Shown here: piece by piece, positions 44,197 to 56,239 of the stretch
Numbering within the stretch: position 1 is the stretch's first letter
Layout of the letters: each line of letters begins with the position of its first letter
From: Chamaecrista fasciculata
Lineage: Eukaryota; Streptophyta; Magnoliopsida; Fabales; Fabaceae
Length of the DNA stretch: 64,000 nt
Reading direction: 5' to 3'
Assembly: GCA_003254925.1 (NCBI GenBank)
Contig: QANZ01053547.1
Location: forward strand, 1,072-65,071
Made by a program: the position numbers and the translations under genes
Notes under the pieces: generated by a model
Seen by the model: only the letters and a program-made list of their open reading frames with translations
What the model was told of the DNA's origin: nothing
Database searches by the model: none

Positions 44197-44579
44197 AGAG
44201 AATTCTAGTATAAGATAATGAAAACAATTATTGGACCACTCAAAATCTTCTGATATTTCTTTGCACTTCTTCGTGAATTTCGTTCAATTATAACAAACAA
44301 AATGCAGAAAATTCGGTTAAAGAGGGCTTTTTCTTTTTTCCTGTTAAAATAAAGTAGTTAAGCCTATTATTTGTGGGCAATATTGATGCATTTACAACAA
44401 GTATATATATATATATTTGGAGAGATTACTTTCTATTCAATCAATGTTTTTATATAATAAACATAGAAGAAGGTTGGCCGCAGATGAATTGAATCGTGTT
44501 CGTGTCCGAGTCGCAAGCAGCATCACAGCTGGAAGAACGGTCCAATAATTGTTTTCATTATCTTATACTAGAATTCTCT
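44197..44579. repeat. Perfect 41-bp inverted repeat with a 301-bp spacer
   Basis: The left arm 44197-44237 (AGAGAATTCTAGTATAAGAT onward to TTGGACC) is the exact reverse complement of 44539-44579 (GGTCCAATAATTG to GAATTCTCT), 41 of 41 bases. Identity continues outwards over TTC(A/G) with one mismatch. The spacer has no coding region. It may be the terminal repeat of an unknown MITE or a local inverted duplication; no target duplication is evident. Confidence 0.85.
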
Positions 44580-45376
44580 CGAATAAATTAAATTATATAA
44601 AATATTAGGTACAAAATTTTTTAAAAAAGATTTATGATTTATTTAATTGTCTTCTTCTCCTATCTCCCCTTAACTATTCTTTCTTTTATTTTCTTGTCTC
44701 CTTTTTTTCATTAATTAAAAAATGTTTACAGAATCGACAAAGAATAGAATAGATCAATTTAATAAACAGAGATTATTAACGTGGACGCATCTCCTCACTT
44801 GCTCAATCTGTCCAGAAAAGTCAATAATTTCCTCAACGACCAATAGCAAGGATGATCATGATTTCATACGTAATACGATTGGATCATTAATTTTGCTATT
44901 ACACTCGTAATTTTCCTTCTTTCCCTTTTTTTTAGAGATCAAACGAGAGTGTGGCACAAGGCAAGAAAGATGGTGTAAAGTGTAATTGTAGAGTGCAGAA
45001 TTACTAATTAGGGTGTGGATAGCAAATGCAAATGGTAGCACATGTTGGCGTTTGTTAGGATGAGTAACGAAAGTATAATTAAAATAATGAATGAAAAATT
45101 CTAATTTCCAGAGGCATTCACGTGGATAAAGCCGTTGATGTTGGAGGAATGCCTACAATAGTGCCTCTTTATTATTCAACTGAGGATATTAGAAGAATAA
45201 GGCAAGGCTTGGCGCCGCCCAGGCCCCCACAACCAAATGACTTATTTGATTCTCTTTTGATTATAGCCATTCCTCTATTATGAATTAGCATTAATCTAAA
45301 TCTTCAAGTGGTTTGGAAATCATTAAGCTATAATCATTACTTTGATCTGTTGTCAAACCCTAATATATATAATGGG
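44580..45376. other. Intergenic DNA, no gene recognised
   Basis: AT-rich with a 62-codon chance open stretch near 44722. No family or repeat recognised. Confidence 0.35.
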
Positions 45377-45580
45377 TAATTAAATTTAGTTAGGTTAGTG
45401 GTCAAGCTCACTAAGTTATTTAAACAAGCGTCAGAAGTTCAAATCACACATTTTTTATGCAACAACCAATTGCCCAACAACATACTCTTAAATAAAGCAT
45501 ATAGCACATATCTGCGAAGGATTAGTCACGTGTCTTGAGTTTGGGGATACCTTACTACCTTAGGAAATAAAAAAAAAATC
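45377..45580 (+). mobile_element. tRNA-derived SINE with 13-bp target duplication
   Basis: The 204-bp body is flanked by exact copies of TATATATAATGGG (45364-45376 and 45581-45593). RNA polymerase III promoter boxes are visible: box A TAGGTTAGTGG at 45391-45401 and box B GTTCAAATC at 45437-45445, at normal spacing. The body ends in an A-rich tail (GGAAATAAAAAAAAAATC). No coding region. These are the hallmarks of a short interspersed element. Confidence 0.8.
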
Positions 45581-45593
45581 TATATATAATGGG

Positions 45594-46352
45594 CCGTCCT
45601 AATCTGATAACGGCACCGCATAATGGAGAATTGGACATGTCTGGTTCAAGAGAAGTGGATATGGAACACTTGTCCACTGAAGAGAGTCGTATGAAACACA
45701 AATTGTCACATATCGAACTATCAATATGCCCAAATAGTTAAGGAGGAAACCTACTTGAACAAATTTAGAAGATTCCGCGAGATTTAGTGAACGAATAATC
45801 AATTATTGAAGAAACTAAGGCATTTCTTTTAAAGATGGTGATAGAGACAGCCAAAGGAATCTAGTAAATAGAGAAAAGTTTTGGGAATTTCAATCTCGGC
45901 GGCTATGATCGCTCGCACAAATTAATTAGACATCGCTAAGACCATTATTTTGTTTTCATCTGAAAAGCAAGTCTCTGAGTAACTAACGAGTAACGATGTA
46001 ACGATAAGTCTCAATTCATCAAGTGTGAAATGAGGAGCAAGGGTCAGATTCAAGACAGGATACTTCATTAATAATAATGGCTTGGCAGTTAGTTATCCTT
46101 AATAGGGCATTTGAATGTTTTTTTCCACATCTCAGCGGAAACGGACATCTTACTGGATCATTCTGGAGATTTTAACCTGAATAAAACTTATATCAAGTTA
46201 TCTACATCTTTGCTATTAAGTTCCACCAAAATGGTGTTTAATATTCTCTCTCTATCATATGATTAGTCAAATATAAAATTTTTGGCACGTGTCAAATGTT
46301 GATTGGAGAACTTGATAGCAAGGATATAAGAAACTTGATGTAAGTTTTGCCC

Positions 46353-46389
<37 letters not shown>

Positions 46390-46750
46390 TGATCAAAATG
46401 AATTTGTTTATCTAAAAGTGCCTTGCACAAATCAATATGCCTTCAGGCTGCAGATATACCATAGACTTTACACATATAAACTTCTGGAATACTAAACATG
46501 ACAGTACACTATTCAAAATGAGGATTATAATTGAAACTTGAAAGTTTGAAGCTTATAATATTAGTTATTTTATTATTTTACGACTCAGAATCTGTGAAAC
46601 TGCATAGCGGATAAATATTAATAAAAGTGGCACAATCTTTGGAGTTTTTTTTTGGTAAATCACAACTCTAAATTCAAAGCTTTACCAGCAACCATAACAT
46701 GCGGCCCAACCCAAATCCAATCATCCCATCAATCAAAAAAACAACCCCAT
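45594..46750. other. Intergenic DNA with a TA microsatellite at 46359-46386
   Basis: No gene is recognised. The TA run is 28 bp long. Other sequence appears unique. Confidence 0.35.
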
Positions 46751-46761
46751 TTTTTTTAAAG

Positions 46762-46977
46762 GGTCCTTCTAACATGTGCCCTTAGAGAGCACATGTTAAA
46801 TTCTTTTGATTGGTCAAGTGAGTTTTCAAACATTAAAAATTATCTTTTAAATGAATTTTCGTAGATTTTAAGATATGAGATACTCTACTAATCAATCAAA
46901 AGAAACCTTAAAATGTTCTACTAATCAATGAAAAGAAACCTTAAAATGTGCCTTAAGGGCATATGTTAGATAAATCC
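46762..46977. mobile_element. MITE, about 215 bp
   Basis: The left end GGTCCTTCTAACATGTGCCC and the inverted right end GGATTTATCTAACATATGCCC form terminal inverted repeats. Inside, CTACTAATCAAT and AAAGAAACCTTAAAATGT are repeated twice in tandem. A truncated second copy is at 29497-29660, confirming a dispersed family. Superfamily unknown. Confidence 0.65.
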
Positions 46978-48315
46978 TTCTTTAAAAAGGCAAATTCACG
47001 CTTCAAGAGATCACATTATTTCATTTTGAATTCGTACACTGAAAGAATTCCATATATGTTCACTGTCTCTGAGAGAAAGAATTTGCTTAAAGCACCAACT
47101 GATCACCAGGTTCCGGTCACAATGTCACATGATCACATGGAACTGATGGAAGTTGGAACTTAGCCCAGTTACAAACAGTTTATTTTCACAAGCTTCCTCA
47201 AGACTCAAGAGTATAGCATATTCCACAAAAGACTTGGTCCTCTTTCAACTTTCAAGCCCAAACTTCCCTCTCTCCAATTCAATCCCTAAATAATACTCGA
47301 GAGAACTTCATTCAAATTTGCTATATTATTTCTCTTGGACTCACGTTTGCTGTGATATTTCCTGTTCTTATGGGGTAAATGTAATCACAGATTTATCACA
47401 TTATGTGTGCAGAAGGGACTACTTACTCACGTATTTACAAGATAGACACAGCATGTGAAACAATATTCCTCCATACTTGGAAAAAGAAAGGGGGAAAAGG
47501 GGTTTCTTTTTACAATTGGCTCACCTCCTTTCATGTTTCACAGCATGTCTTCCTTCCTACTTCAAAATATATCATACCAAATTGTTCAACTAAATACCTC
47601 CAATACCCTATATGACCAGACCATGGGCAATACTTAAAGACTAAAAATTAAATGACTTCAGTATTCCAGCCCCATAAGAAGAAATTCCTGGTGCTTGATG
47701 CCTGATGGCATGGCCAAATAAGTAAATGACTGAGGATAATTAGCAGATGGAGAAACATGTATAAAGGATCTTTCTTTAAGGTCTGTACTTAAATGTCTGT
47801 TCAGAACGAGTGAAAGATTGAAAATGCATTGAGGTAGTATTGTTATGGAAATGTATCAAGGCCTGTTCCCAAATATTTCTTGACAAACTCACCTCGGGGA
47901 ACAATTCGAATTAAATGGAAATAAAGAAATGAAACCAGGACGGGACTCCTCTATCAGGCATAACGCAGCAAAATCACTAAGAACTGGTACAAAATATTGA
48001 AGAATCAAGTCAGGTATCCTAAAAATATAACATAACAGAAAGGAAATATGCTGTTTCAGGGGGTTTGATATCATTTCATAAATCAAACCTCACAAGGCAA
48101 CCAATTGACATCAACAGAATCACAAGAAAACTCGGATGACTAAGAAAGCAGTTACTTAATAATATTCTAACAATGAAGCAAGATTATGAAATCCACAGTA
48201 CAAGTAGCAAAAGTATAAGTGGGCCAACAGCAAGAAAGGGGGCAAAATAAAAAAAAGCAAAGAACAATATGGAATATGATCGAAGAGAGTGAAATAGTGA
48301 TAATAATGAATCCTA
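46978..48315. other. Intergenic DNA downstream of the DUF538 gene
   Basis: The part next to 48316 should contain the 3' untranslated region of the DUF538 gene. No other gene is recognised. Confidence 0.35.
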
Positions 48316-48804
48316 CTACATAGAAGAAAGAGAGGGGTTTAACTTAAGCTTCCTGATTTGCACATTATCGCAATCCAATCCGCAGCCACACTGAGGAGAG
48401 ACGAAGAAATTATCCAAGGGGAAAGAGGCGGAAGCGATGCCGACTGAAAAACCTAACTCGTCACCACTCCGAGTGACTTCGACAATATTGAGCCAGAAGA
48501 GCAAAACCTTAACGCTAACGCCAGAAAGGTCAGTGAGTTTATCTTTGGAAATATAACCACTGATGGTGGACTTGTAGCTGAGTTGGTAGGAACCCTCGAG
48601 GGAAAAACTGCAAGAACCGTTCAAATAGGCGCGGAATTTACCACTAGATTCATCCAATTCGTAATCGATGACTCCTTTTGGGAGAATACCCTGTGGAAAG
48701 TTGTATTTACCGAGGGCTTCATAAGCAGAGGGATTTGAAGCTACATCGCTGGATAAAAATAGGAAAAGGAAGCTGAAAACGAAAAGAATGACGGTGATAG
48801 ACAT
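48316..48804 (-). CDS. DUF538 family secreted protein
   Basis: An intronless gene of 162 residues. The N terminus is a clear signal peptide (hydrophobic residues about 3-18, then SSDVASNPSAYEALGKYNFP). The DUF538 domain fills the rest, with the family hallmarks GILPKGVIDYELDESSGKF and LSGVSVKVLLFWLNIVEV. Several Cys residues near the end (SPQCGCGLDC) suggest disulfides in the secretory pathway. DUF538 proteins are plant-specific; structural similarity to bactericidal/permeability-increasing proteins and esterase-like roles have been proposed, but biochemical function is not settled. Confidence 0.93.
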   Translation of the reverse strand: MSITVILFVFSFLFLFLSSDVASNPSAYEALGKYNFPQGILPKGVIDYELDESSGKFRAYLNGSCSFSLEGSYQLSYKSTISGYISKDKLTDLSGVSVKVLLFWLNIVEVTRSGDELGFSVGIASASFPLDNFFVSPQCGCGLDCDNVQIRKLKLNPSLSSM

Positions 48805-49300
48805 GGGAACACAAGGAAAAGCTTCGATTCAAGTGGATTGGATTGCCGATGATGCGATTTTCTCTCAAGTGGTTTATTGGATTTTGGATGATACGTTTAG
48901 ATTATATTATGTTGGCGCCGCGATTTTGGGGAACACGGGATTGAGATGAATGCGAATGCGAATGCACGACGCTGGCTGGCGGATCTACCTAAACGTCATC
49001 GTTTAGTATTTAGGTATGGTGTTCTACGAAAAGAAGTAGTATTAATGTATGGTGGGCCACGTGGCGTGGTGTTAATTTGGTGTTGACACTTAACACCGCA
49101 ACGTTTTACAACTCAAAGCTAAAAGCAAGTCACAAAAAAATTCATATGTCAATGTCAACCATTAAAGGACACGTGGACCACTAGAGGACGAGTTCTGACT
49201 ATTAAATTAGAAGGCCCCCTCGTGTGAGACTACCAATGTCTTGGTAGGATCTAGATAAAATACCATGATAAATACATTCAGATTTGTACAAAAAAAATAT
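48805..49300. other. Promoter region of the DUF538 gene
   Basis: Upstream (plus-coordinate) side of the minus-strand DUF538 gene. Several ACGTGG/CCACGTGG-like cores occur near 49058-49064 and 49170, compatible with G-box/ABRE sites, but their function is not shown by sequence alone. Confidence 0.4.
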
Positions 49301-49305
49301 ATATA

Positions 49306-49990
49306 TATTAGACGCAATATTAATTGTGTCCTCAAACTATAAATTATTTGTCACTTTTGTCACTAATTTTTTTAGTCAATTTTGTTCTCAATATAATATT
49401 TTAGATTTTGATTAATTTTATCATTTATTTTTATTTTAATTTAATATTAACGATAAAATATACGTGCCTTTTTTTTGTTGTCTAAGGTATTCCCAATCCG
49501 ATGGGTTAAGGATTAATCATCCGCGGATCTGAGCTCCATTTAAAGGTTTATTGCTAATCAATTGGTTACTGCATAATATACGTGTCTTTTTCAATAGTAA
49601 GTCTGTAGCTCCGTATTTTTTGAATGTTGATAAGTTTATAACGTCGTCGAGTCGTGCCCATAAAGACCCCATGAGTTCTATTAATGTGGTGGACTTGTAG
49701 GGATGGTCACCTCTCGATTTTGTTGGATTGTGTTTCTTACCGTTTTTGTGATATAAAAAAATAATAGAATATACGTGACTAATGATATGTAATATAAAGT
49801 TGATAAAAAAAAACTTAAATCCTAACTAAATTTGAAAAATAAGATGCAACTTATTGTTATTTTATTATAAGTTAGTCGAATGATAAAATTGATCAAATAT
49901 AAAACAGTAAGGATGAAATTAATTGTAAAAAAAATTTAAAAAAAATTGACAATTAGTATAAAGTTTGAAGACGAAATTAATGCTTCTGCC
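49306..49990. mobile_element. Diverged MULE-like TIR element, about 685 bp
   Basis: The left arm has TTAATTGTGTCCTCAAACTA and CACTTTTGTCACTAATTTTT. The inverted right arm reads GGCAGAAGCATTAATTTCGT then CTTCAAACTTTATAC, the same family style as the element at 53557-53897. Right-end boundaries fit GCC-AACATATTA; no exact 9-bp duplication remains. Non-coding inside. Confidence 0.5.
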
Positions 49991-52204
49991 AACATATTAT
50001 TTTCGTCTTTCAATTTGTATTTACCAATACTTTTCTAAAAAGTTGAATTTTCATATTTAACTTTAAAATAAGTTTAAAATAAATAATTTATTTTCATAAA
50101 AATATAACTTAATTATAGTATATAATATTATAATATATATATATNAAGGTTGTTGCACACAAATTAATATAATGATTAAATCACTAAAGTTAATGTAAAA
50201 TCTAAAATACAAAGACTATATTACCCTTATTAAATTAGACTTAATTATATCATCAATTTAATGCTCATATTTCAAAAATTAAATTTCTCCAACTAATTTA
50301 AATACTTTCACAATTTTTTTATGAAACCTACCTCAATTGATTACTACAGAACCCCAAAATAATTCTCTACCAAAAGTCAAATCGTCCATTATGACTATAA
50401 TATTAAATAGGGATAAAATGGTAAAAAAGTTCATTGATGACCTCTTGATTTCATAACAAAGCAGATAAAAAGGGACAAAAAAAGTTCTGCAATGAAGCAA
50501 ATAAAAAGGGACGGAGGGAGTACTTAATATGGAACATGCATTAACCCCTTTAATGCAATCATTTTGGTTGATCACTTGCCCCACTCTGTATTATTTAACT
50601 TGCTTAAAAAAGCCGAAACTAAAGATATATATATATATATCTTATATTATATGGCTCCACCCCTTTCTGATCGTCCACATTTTAAAACTATAGTACAAAA
50701 TTAATAATAAGAGGAAAATTATTATTTGATCCCTTCTTTTTTACTGAGTTAACGATTTAGTCCGTCATTTATTTTACATACATATTTGCGAGCCCGTTAG
50801 GGCACGCAAAGCCCCTAATATATATATATGACACCTCAACATAAAAAATATTCAGAGATACAAAACACAGACAACTATGGTGAATCAACAATAATGTCTT
50901 GAAAGGAATATAAAAGCATGTGGCATAAGCTATTCTTTCTAGTAGAAATAAAAATTAAAGGAGTCTAACTGGGATGTGATTTTGGGGCAAGAGCGCTAAG
51001 ATTTCTCCCACATAAGAATTATAAAGAAGTTGTTGCTTGATGTCGATATTCAAGGTGAAAGCCATCTCAAAACTCTTAGAATCAATGATGTGGATGAAAT
51101 TAGGTATCACATAAGCAATAAATGAATGAATATCATCCACCCATACTACGATTGAGAGAAAACATGGGCTTAAGAATGCCTTGTCTCGCCGCTGTTGCTT
51201 AGCTTCACTGTTGTTGCCTACTCTCGTCGTTACGCGCCGTCACTTGCTTTCCAATTTACCATTTTGGGTTGGGTCTACTAGGATTTGTTTTGTTATTATT
51301 TTTAAATTTTTTTAATTAAATTCAAATTTAATATCTATAATATTTTTTTTGCCTGAATATTTATAATATTTATTTTTAGAAGAAAGATTCAAAGACTATT
51401 ATCATTTGATTGATCGCTATATTTAATACACTAGATATTAATTTCACATAAGGAAAGACTAAGATAAATTTCTTTATAGGTTTGTTATACGTTCCCCAAT
51501 AAATATATAACACATGATAAAATTGATGCATAGACAATCATAGTAGAGAGAAAATATTAAATACACATTTTTTATGACCAACTATAGGAAAGAGAAAATA
51601 TAAATTAAGCTTCTAATTGTAGAAATTTCATAACAAACATATATACTTTGCTTAAATTTTTCCTTTTAAATATTAACTTATTAAGTAAAAGAGTGTCATT
51701 ATTTTAATTGGACGAACTTTATAGAAAACATATAAAATCAAATTTAGAGATTTGGTGTATGAGTCAAATTTGGTGTATGGGTCGTCAATTCAATTAATTT
51801 GATACAAATTTAATGATTTGGTGTATGAGTCAAATTTAGAGATGTAAAAATAAAAATTTAGTACAAATTTAGATTAAGGGCTTAAAAATATTAATATAAT
51901 ATAAATTTAAGGACTAAAATATATAAAATAAGATTTAAATTCAAAGACCGAATTTTCACCAAGTAACAAGTTATTGATCATTGAAATATTTTAACGACAG
52001 ATTAATTAACTCCAAGTAAAATTAAAAACTAAATAATAAATTTTCACCAATTGTTTATTTACTAACAAACGCGGGAACAAATTAAAGCCAACGCGGTTTT
52101 GATTTGATAGGTTCTCACTGGTTATATAAATTGATTACAACAATAATAATACTCCAATAGTTCTCCCAGCGGTTTTGATTTGATAGCTAAGTAGGCCGCA
52201 GATA
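49991..52204. other. AT-rich intergenic DNA upstream of the HAK gene
   Basis: It contains an N at 50145, a TA run at 50624-50640 and local direct repeats near 51740-51850 (GGTGTATGAGTCAAATTT repeated). Short open stretches at 50333-50584 and 50955-51140 have no recognisable family. The last 300 bp should include the HAK promoter. Confidence 0.35.
50785..50830 (-). repeat. Helitron-like end with 26-nt hairpin
   Basis: Positions 50785-50810 form a stem (TTTGCGAGCCC, loop GTTA, GGGCACGCAAA; one mismatch per arm). On the minus strand it is preceded by a TA run and TTAGGGGCTTTGCGTGCCC. This resembles the start region of plant Helitrons. A related copy lacking half of the hairpin is at 36046. Confidence 0.35.
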
Positions 52205-55200
52205 ATGGAAACTGAGGAAGGCGCCGCAATCACCAGCTTCGACAAGAAGGTTTGACGAAATTTATTATTCATTCTAATGTGTTTCACGAAATTTTCAATT
52301 TTGCATCAATCTCTTGATATTTTCAACTCATTCCTGCAAATATTGTGACATCAACAATCATAAAACAAAACTCAAATTCACTTGTTACTGGAAATTCACT
52401 TGTTCGGAAGTCTATACGATCCAGTTAAACAAATATTGTTCTTGTTCAGCACGCTGGAACCAAAATCTTAATGTGTTAATTCCAACAAACTTATATTCCA
52501 TTAATTGAATCAGTAGATTGAAGCCAATGAATCAAGCTAGCCTCACATCTTCACAACACACACATATATGTATGGGGAAAACATATATTTGTTATAGCAT
52601 TTTTCATATTATAAGTTTTTTTTATATTCTCTTGAGATTTTGTTACTCCATTCTTGATTTTTGTCTATTTTAAAATTTCAGCGACTACCAATGTCAGTGA
52701 CGTTGCAACTAGCGTTTCAAAGCATAGGAGTTGTGTATGGTGATCTCGGAACATCGCCTTTATATGTTCTTCCCGGCATTTTCACTGATGGTATCAAAGA
52801 AAATGATGATATTTTGGGCGCTCTTTCTTTGATCTATTATGCTATCACTCTCATCGTTCTCGTTAAGTACATTTTGATTGTTCTACGAGCTAATGATAAT
52901 GGTGAAGGTAATTAATAAACACTGTTCCACCCTTCCCTAAATTTATTTTTTCATCTCATAGCTTTACATAAGAATATGAATGATTGGTTGTATTTGTATA
53001 TGATAGGAGGTACATTTGCAATGTACTCTTTGCTATGTCGTAATGCGAAAGTGGGAATGATCCCAAATCAACAAGCAGAGGATGCTAATGTATCTAATTA
53101 TCAATTGGAATTGCCAAACAATAGACGCACAAAGAGGGCTTCAACGATAAAGAATATTCTGGAAAACAGTCCTTTAACCAAGTTCATTTTATTGATGATC
53201 TCTATGCTCGGCACTTCCATGCTTATTGGCGATGGGATTCTCACACCTTGCATTACTGGTTCCTTACTTTCTACTACCCCTTTTTTTTCTTTTTTCAGTT
53301 TACTAATAAATCTCGTACATTTTATAAAAGCATTCTGAATTTCTTTCATATGTCTATCCAAATATATATAGTCCTTGGTTGGCTAGGCTAAATGAAAAGC
53401 CAAAGGTATTTTTTTCCTTATTTCTCTCAATCATACATGCTAATTACTTTTACATTTGCAGTTTTATCAGCGGTTGAAGGCATTAAGCAGAATCATCCCT
53501 CCATGACAGAAAGTATGTACTCATCTTTTAAGTATCTTTTGGATATATATTGTTAAGGCAAAAGCACCTATTTTTTCCCTAAACTTTACACTCACTGCCA
53601 ATTTCGTCCCTCATCTTTCACATTTTCGTCAATTTTGTCCTTTGTTCTTACTTTAGCCAAATATTAACGACATAATCTATGTGGCTAACAATATATAATG
53701 CAAAATCGATAGAAAAAAAAACTCAAATCCCAACTCAGATTAAAAAATAGTCTGTCGTTAATTTATTAAAAGATTTTAGTCAAAGGTTAAAATTAACAAA
53801 AATGTGAAAGATTGAGGACGAAATTGACATCAAAAAATGATTGGGGACGAAATTGACATCAGGTGCAAAGTTTGGGGACAAAATTACTACTTTTGCCTAT
53901 TGTTAAATGATACCACGTCCCAATTGTATATATATACACTTATAATAACAGATGTTACAGCCAGATATGATCACTATAACTACGGATTTCTGTTACAGTG
54001 GATATACTAATATATAGCTATCATGAATATACTAATTAATATATACAATACACTAATATATGCACTAAACGTGCCTAGCCTTGACATTCACAGAAGTTAT
54101 ACGAAATGAGAATTCAATCTCTGAAAATCTAGGTTACATATTCTATTCCTTAAAAATCATGGAATCAATGATAGTTTGCAAAGAATATAAATTAGACTTT
54201 TAGGTATTAAATCATGGAATCAATGATATTTAGAGAAACGAAATGACTAAAATATATTAGTCACATGACTTCTAATAATCAAAGAATATAAATTAGACTT
54301 TTAGGTATTACATTGTCAATTGAAGACCAATTTATTTGATTACTTTAAAACTTAACTTTGTTTTGGTAAAAAAGGAATATGCTAAAATACTTTTGCTCAT
54401 GGGAAGCTGATTGTTTGTTTTACAGATAAGATTGCTCTGATATCGATAGCAATCCTGGTGTTCTTGTTCATGGTTCAGCGTTTTGGAACTGCCAAAGTGG
54501 GATACACTTTTGCTCCCATACTTTCTATATGGTTTTTGAGTATCGGAGGCATTGGTGTCTACAATTTCTTCAAGTACGAACCAACTGTAATCAAGGCCTT
54601 AAACCCACTGTACATAATAAAATACTTCATCAATAAAAAGAAAGACGCTTGGATTTCTCTTGGTGGGGTTGTGTTGTGCTTAACAGGTTTTCTTGTCCCT
54701 TCATAATTATCTATACTCATTTGATATTAATTATGCTTGCCAACAAAACCTCAAGAATTGGTGGTGAATGATGCAGGAACTGAAGCCTTATTTGCCGATG
54801 TTGGTCATTTCTCAGTAAGGTCCATACAAATAAGTACGTGCTCTTTGGTTTATCCTGCTATTATGTTAGCTTATAGTGGGCAAGCCTCCTATCTACGCAA
54901 ACACAATGAAGATGTAGCAGATGCCTTCTACAAGTCCTTACCACGTAATATACTATAACCACTTACACTAATGGAGTTTCTATTGCATCAAGGTACAATA
55001 ATATTAAATAGGTACATATCTGTTTTGCAGACAAGTTATATTGGCCAATGTTCGTGCTTGCTATTTTGGCAGCAATCATAGCATCTCAATCCTTGATTTC
55101 TGGAACTTTTTCGGTGATCCAGCAATCCCTTTCACTAGGTTGCTTTCCTCGTGTCAAAGTTGTTCATACATCAGACAAGCATGAAGGCCAGATTTACATC

Positions 55201-56239
55201 CCTGAAATCAATTACCTCCTCATGATACTCTGTATTTTTGTTACTGGTGTGTTCAAAACGTCCGCGTCAATTAGTTCTGCCTATGGTAATTAACCAATCC
55301 TTTTACTTATAATTCCCTCTCACTGTGTGTGGTGACGTGACTAACAAATAACAAGAGTAATTTTTTTTTTAATTTGTTGATGCAGGGTTAGCTGTGGTAT
55401 TTGTAATGACAATTACATCTGCTTTGTTAGTGCTGATCATGGTAATGGTATGGAAGACACACATAATATTTGTTATCGCCTACGTTGTCATGATTTTCTC
55501 TGTGGAGCTTCTGTTTTGTAGTTCAGTGCTATACAAATTCAACCAAGGAGGCTATCTTCCTCTTGTTTTAGCTGCTGTTCTAATGACCATTATGTATGTT
55601 TGGAGTGATGTTTACCGACGAAAGTACTATTATGAAATGGAACAAAAGGTACCACAAGAAAGGGTGAAGGACATTGTTGAAAATACCAACTTCTGTCGAA
55701 TTCCTGGTTTGGCCATGTTTTACTCAGAGCTTGTACATGGAATTCCACCTATTTTCCAGCATTATGTGGCAAATGTGCCAGCATTGCACTCTGTTCTTGT
55801 GTTCGTGTCCATCAAGTCCTTACCAATCAGCAAAGTTCCTATGGAGGAGAGGTTTCTTTTTAGTCAAGTGGAACCCATAGAACTTAATATCTTTCGTTGT
55901 GTTGCAAGGTATGGATACACAGATGTGCACAATGAAAAAGAAGAAGCTTTTGAGAAGTTGCTGACTGAAAAGTTGAAAGACTTTATTGTTGAAGAAGCTA
56001 TGGTAAGACAAGTGGATGCTGGAAGAGAGATTGAGGCTGTTGAAAAGGCTTTGGAGGTAGGTGTTATTCATTTAGTGGGTGAGGTTGAGGTGGTTGCTAA
56101 AAAAGGATCCAATATAGCCAAGAGGATTGTGATAGACTATGCTTACAGTTTCTTGGCCAAGAACTTGAAGCAAGTTGACAAAATATTTGATATTCCTCAT
56201 GAGCGTATGGTCAAAGTGGGAATGACGTATCAGCTTTGA
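52205..56239 (+). CDS. KT/HAK/KUP potassium transporter, HAK5-like
   Basis: Exons 52205-52249, 52682-52907, 53007-53258, 53462-53512, 54426-54686, 54777-54944, 55031-55285 and 55386-56239 join to 703 residues. Family motifs are [13 protein letters not shown] (residues about 30-42, the conserved start of the pore region), [20 protein letters not shown]-type sequence, [34 protein letters not shown] and the C-terminal KVGMTYQL. About a dozen membrane segments precede a cytosolic domain. Sequence details place it in cluster I with HAK5, high-affinity K+ uptake carriers of the plasma membrane. It is shorter than AtHAK5 (about 785): the N-terminal tail is only some 20 residues and the variable loop in the cytosolic domain is missing. 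Intron 4 carries a transposon (53557-53897). Confidence 0.93.
53557..53897. mobile_element. Non-autonomous Mutator-like element, 341 bp, in a HAK intron
   Basis: It is flanked by an exact 9-bp duplication TATTGTTAA (53548-53556 and 53898-53906). Terminal inverted repeats start GGCAAAAG on both ends, followed by iterated blocks (AATTTCGTCCCTCATC, mirrored by GGGGACGAAATTGACATC). No coding capacity. It lies 44 bp after the donor of the 913-bp intron between exons 4 and 5. Confidence 0.88.
54150..54320. repeat. Short direct repeats in the HAK intron
   Basis: Two blocks recur: ATCATGGAATCAATGATA and AAAGAATATAAATTAGACTT followed by TTAGGTATTA. They look like a local tandem duplication with later divergence. 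Confidence 0.6.
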
